A DNA stretch of 7,419 bases, taken from the NCBI GenBank assembly GCA_021839785.1, contig JAKCAB010000522.1, positions 1-7,419 of the forward strand. Direction: 5' to 3'. The position numbers and the translations under genes were made by a program. The DNA is from a bacterium (lineage in GTDB: Bacteria; Verrucomicrobiota; Verrucomicrobiae; Limisphaerales; J093). The notes beneath the pieces are model-generated. The model was given only the letters and a program-made list of their open reading frames with translations, was not told the origin of the DNA and did not search any database. This document shows positions 5,958-7,419 of this stretch, piece by piece; within the stretch, counting starts at the first letter, position 1; every line of letters starts with the position of its first letter.

Positions 5958-6023
5958 ATGTTGTTTCTAACCAAATTGGTGCTCGCGGTTGGGGTTGGCG
6001 TCTTGATTCTCGCTTTGCTGTGA
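5958..6023 (+). CDS. 21-residue hydrophobic peptide (micro-ORF)
   Basis: A 21-codon frame beginning MLFLTKLVLAVG and ending LILALL, essentially one membrane helix with a single lysine at position 6. Its TGA at 6021-6023 overlaps the GTG start of the next gene as GTGA, the same 4-base arrangement that joins the later genes of this operon. It lies 41 bases after ClC and immediately follows a candidate promoter placed for leaderless transcription. It may be a real small membrane protein, or mainly a device that delivers ribosomes to the next start, which has no ribosome site of its own. No homologue is recognised. A chance frame cannot be excluded at this length. Confidence 0.45.
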   Translation: MLFLTKLVLAVGVGVLILALL

Positions 6024-6396
6024 AGCGGTTCGCCTACGGCCGTGACCCGCTGTGCCTGGCCGGGTGCGCCTTGTACGTCTTGAATCGCTGGGCGCTGAAA
6101 CCTCACCTGGCCTCGTCTTTCCTGCGCGGCCAATTCAACGACCTCCTGCTGATTCCTTGTGCCCTGCCGTGGGTGCTCTGGCTGCAGCGCAAACTCGGTC
6201 TGCGTACCCACGACGCGCCACCCGGCGCCGGCGAAATTGCCTTTCACCTCGTTGTCTGGAGTGTGTTGTTCGAGGTGATCGGACCGCACCTCATGCGCGT
6301 CACCGGCGATCCACTCGACGTGCTGGCGTATGCGGTCGGAGCGGTGCTCGCGCTAGGCTGGTGGCAACGCGACGGCTTGCGGCGGCAGTTCCAGCC

Positions 6397-6400
<4 letters not shown>
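6020..6400 (+). CDS. Four-helix integral membrane protein of unknown function
   Basis: The product has 126 residues with hydrophobic segments at about 9-25, 40-57, 72-92 and 98-115, so it is an inner-membrane protein. Charged and polar motifs between helices look conserved in style: RDPL (8-11), FNDLLLIP (39-46), FEVIGPHL (84-91) and TGDPLDVLAYAVGA (95-108). The last motif, an acidic pair leading into a Gly/Ala helix, recalls VanZ-like proteins, but I cannot assign it to that family. The start is the GTG overlapping the stop of the preceding peptide; no ATG exists in the upstream open frame and no ribosome site is visible, so translational coupling is likely. Its own TGA overlaps the ATG of the methyltransferase gene. 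The position between a membrane peptide and soluble enzymes suggests a membrane partner for them; the function is unknown. Confidence 0.82.
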
Positions 6401-7106
<706 letters not shown>

Positions 7107-7110
<4 letters not shown>

Positions 7111-7419
7111 CCGTCAAAGTCACGTACTACCTCGAAGTCATTTCGTCCTGGTGCTATTGGGCGGAACCCGCGTGGGCGGAGTTGAAGCGCCTGTTCGCCG
7201 ACCGCCCGGTGGAGTTCGATTGGTGCATCGCTTTACTGGACGCCCCGGCTCTGCCGGTGTCGCGCGAGCAATGCGACTGGTTTTACCGCCGCAGCGGGAT
7301 GATCGCGCGGGCGCCGTTCATGCTCAACTCGGGTTGGCTCGATCCAGCCCTCAGGGAGTACCTCGCGCCCAACCTGCTGGCCGAGGCGGCGAAAGACTTC
7401 GGCGTCACCGACGACCGTG
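7107..7419 (+). CDS. DsbA/FrnE-like thioredoxin-fold protein (partial, cut by right edge)
   Basis: The first 104 codons are visible; the gene runs beyond the window. It opens with VTYYLEVISSWCYWAEP, the first strand and active-site turn of the DsbA/FrnE/2-hydroxychromene-2-carboxylate isomerase group, followed by a helix (AWAELKRLF) and a strand (VEFDWCIALLD). FrnE-type proteins have C-P-W-C at this site; here it is S13-S14-W15-C16, so the first cysteine is replaced by serine. That points to a glutathione-dependent isomerase or transferase-like activity, or a monothiol enzyme, rather than a dithiol oxidase. No signal peptide is visible, so it is likely cytosolic. It overlaps the methyltransferase stop by 4 bases. 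A weak TAGTGT box at 7092-7097 could also serve as a local promoter. Confidence 0.75.

Noticed and set aside
6052..6396. Upstream extension of the methyltransferase frame
   Set aside because: The extension overlaps the 126-residue membrane protein in another frame and reads as Arg/Ala-rich shadow. The ATG at 6397 gives the family start and a 4-base overlap.

Overview
The window reads as chromosomal DNA of a GC-rich bacterium, most likely a member of the Verrucomicrobiota (perhaps the Pedosphaera/Limisphaera side). The best taxonomic clue is the prepilin-like protein at 2883-3650. Its [20 protein letters not shown] leader, its 'RH.KGAV.LGF.G.V' stretch and its 'EQ...[15 protein letters not shown]' tail are typical of the large pseudopilin families of that phylum. 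Several starts also lack a Shine-Dalgarno sequence. The assignment is inference from protein style, not a database match.

Layout from left to right: (1) deoC, deoxyribose-phosphate aldolase (120-809, +). (2) A compact type II restriction-modification cassette (883-2861). A minus-strand gene encodes an XRE helix-turn-helix domain fused to a PD-(D/E)XK nuclease. It diverges from a plus-strand beta-class DNA methyltransferase. The 71-bp space between the two preferred starts holds a perfect 18-bp palindrome, and a second half-site touches the nuclease start codon. (3) A minus-strand prepilin-like gene (2883-3650), convergent with the methyltransferase. (4) About 517 bp without a convincing gene (3651-4167) but with several inverted repeats, including a perfect 16-bp palindrome. 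(5) A ClC-type chloride transporter with a C-terminal pair of CBS domains (4168-5916, +). (6) A tightly packed plus-strand operon starting at 5958: a 21-residue hydrophobic peptide, a four-helix membrane protein, a class I SAM-dependent methyltransferase, and a thioredoxin-fold DsbA/FrnE-like protein that runs off the right edge. Each junction in this chain is a 4-base GTGA or ATGA overlap.

How the genes work together: the restriction-modification pair is a self-contained defence or selfish unit. The nuclease probably carries its own transcriptional controller, so that DNA binding at the intergenic palindrome could tune nuclease against methyltransferase. The last four genes are almost certainly cotranscribed and translationally coupled. 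Their joint function is not known to me; the combination suggests membrane-associated small-molecule or thiol chemistry, but that is a guess. The deoC, prepilin and ClC genes look like unrelated single-gene units.

The most unusual items are the fused controller-nuclease with its palindromic operator, and the apparently leaderless micro-ORF that opens the overlapping operon.
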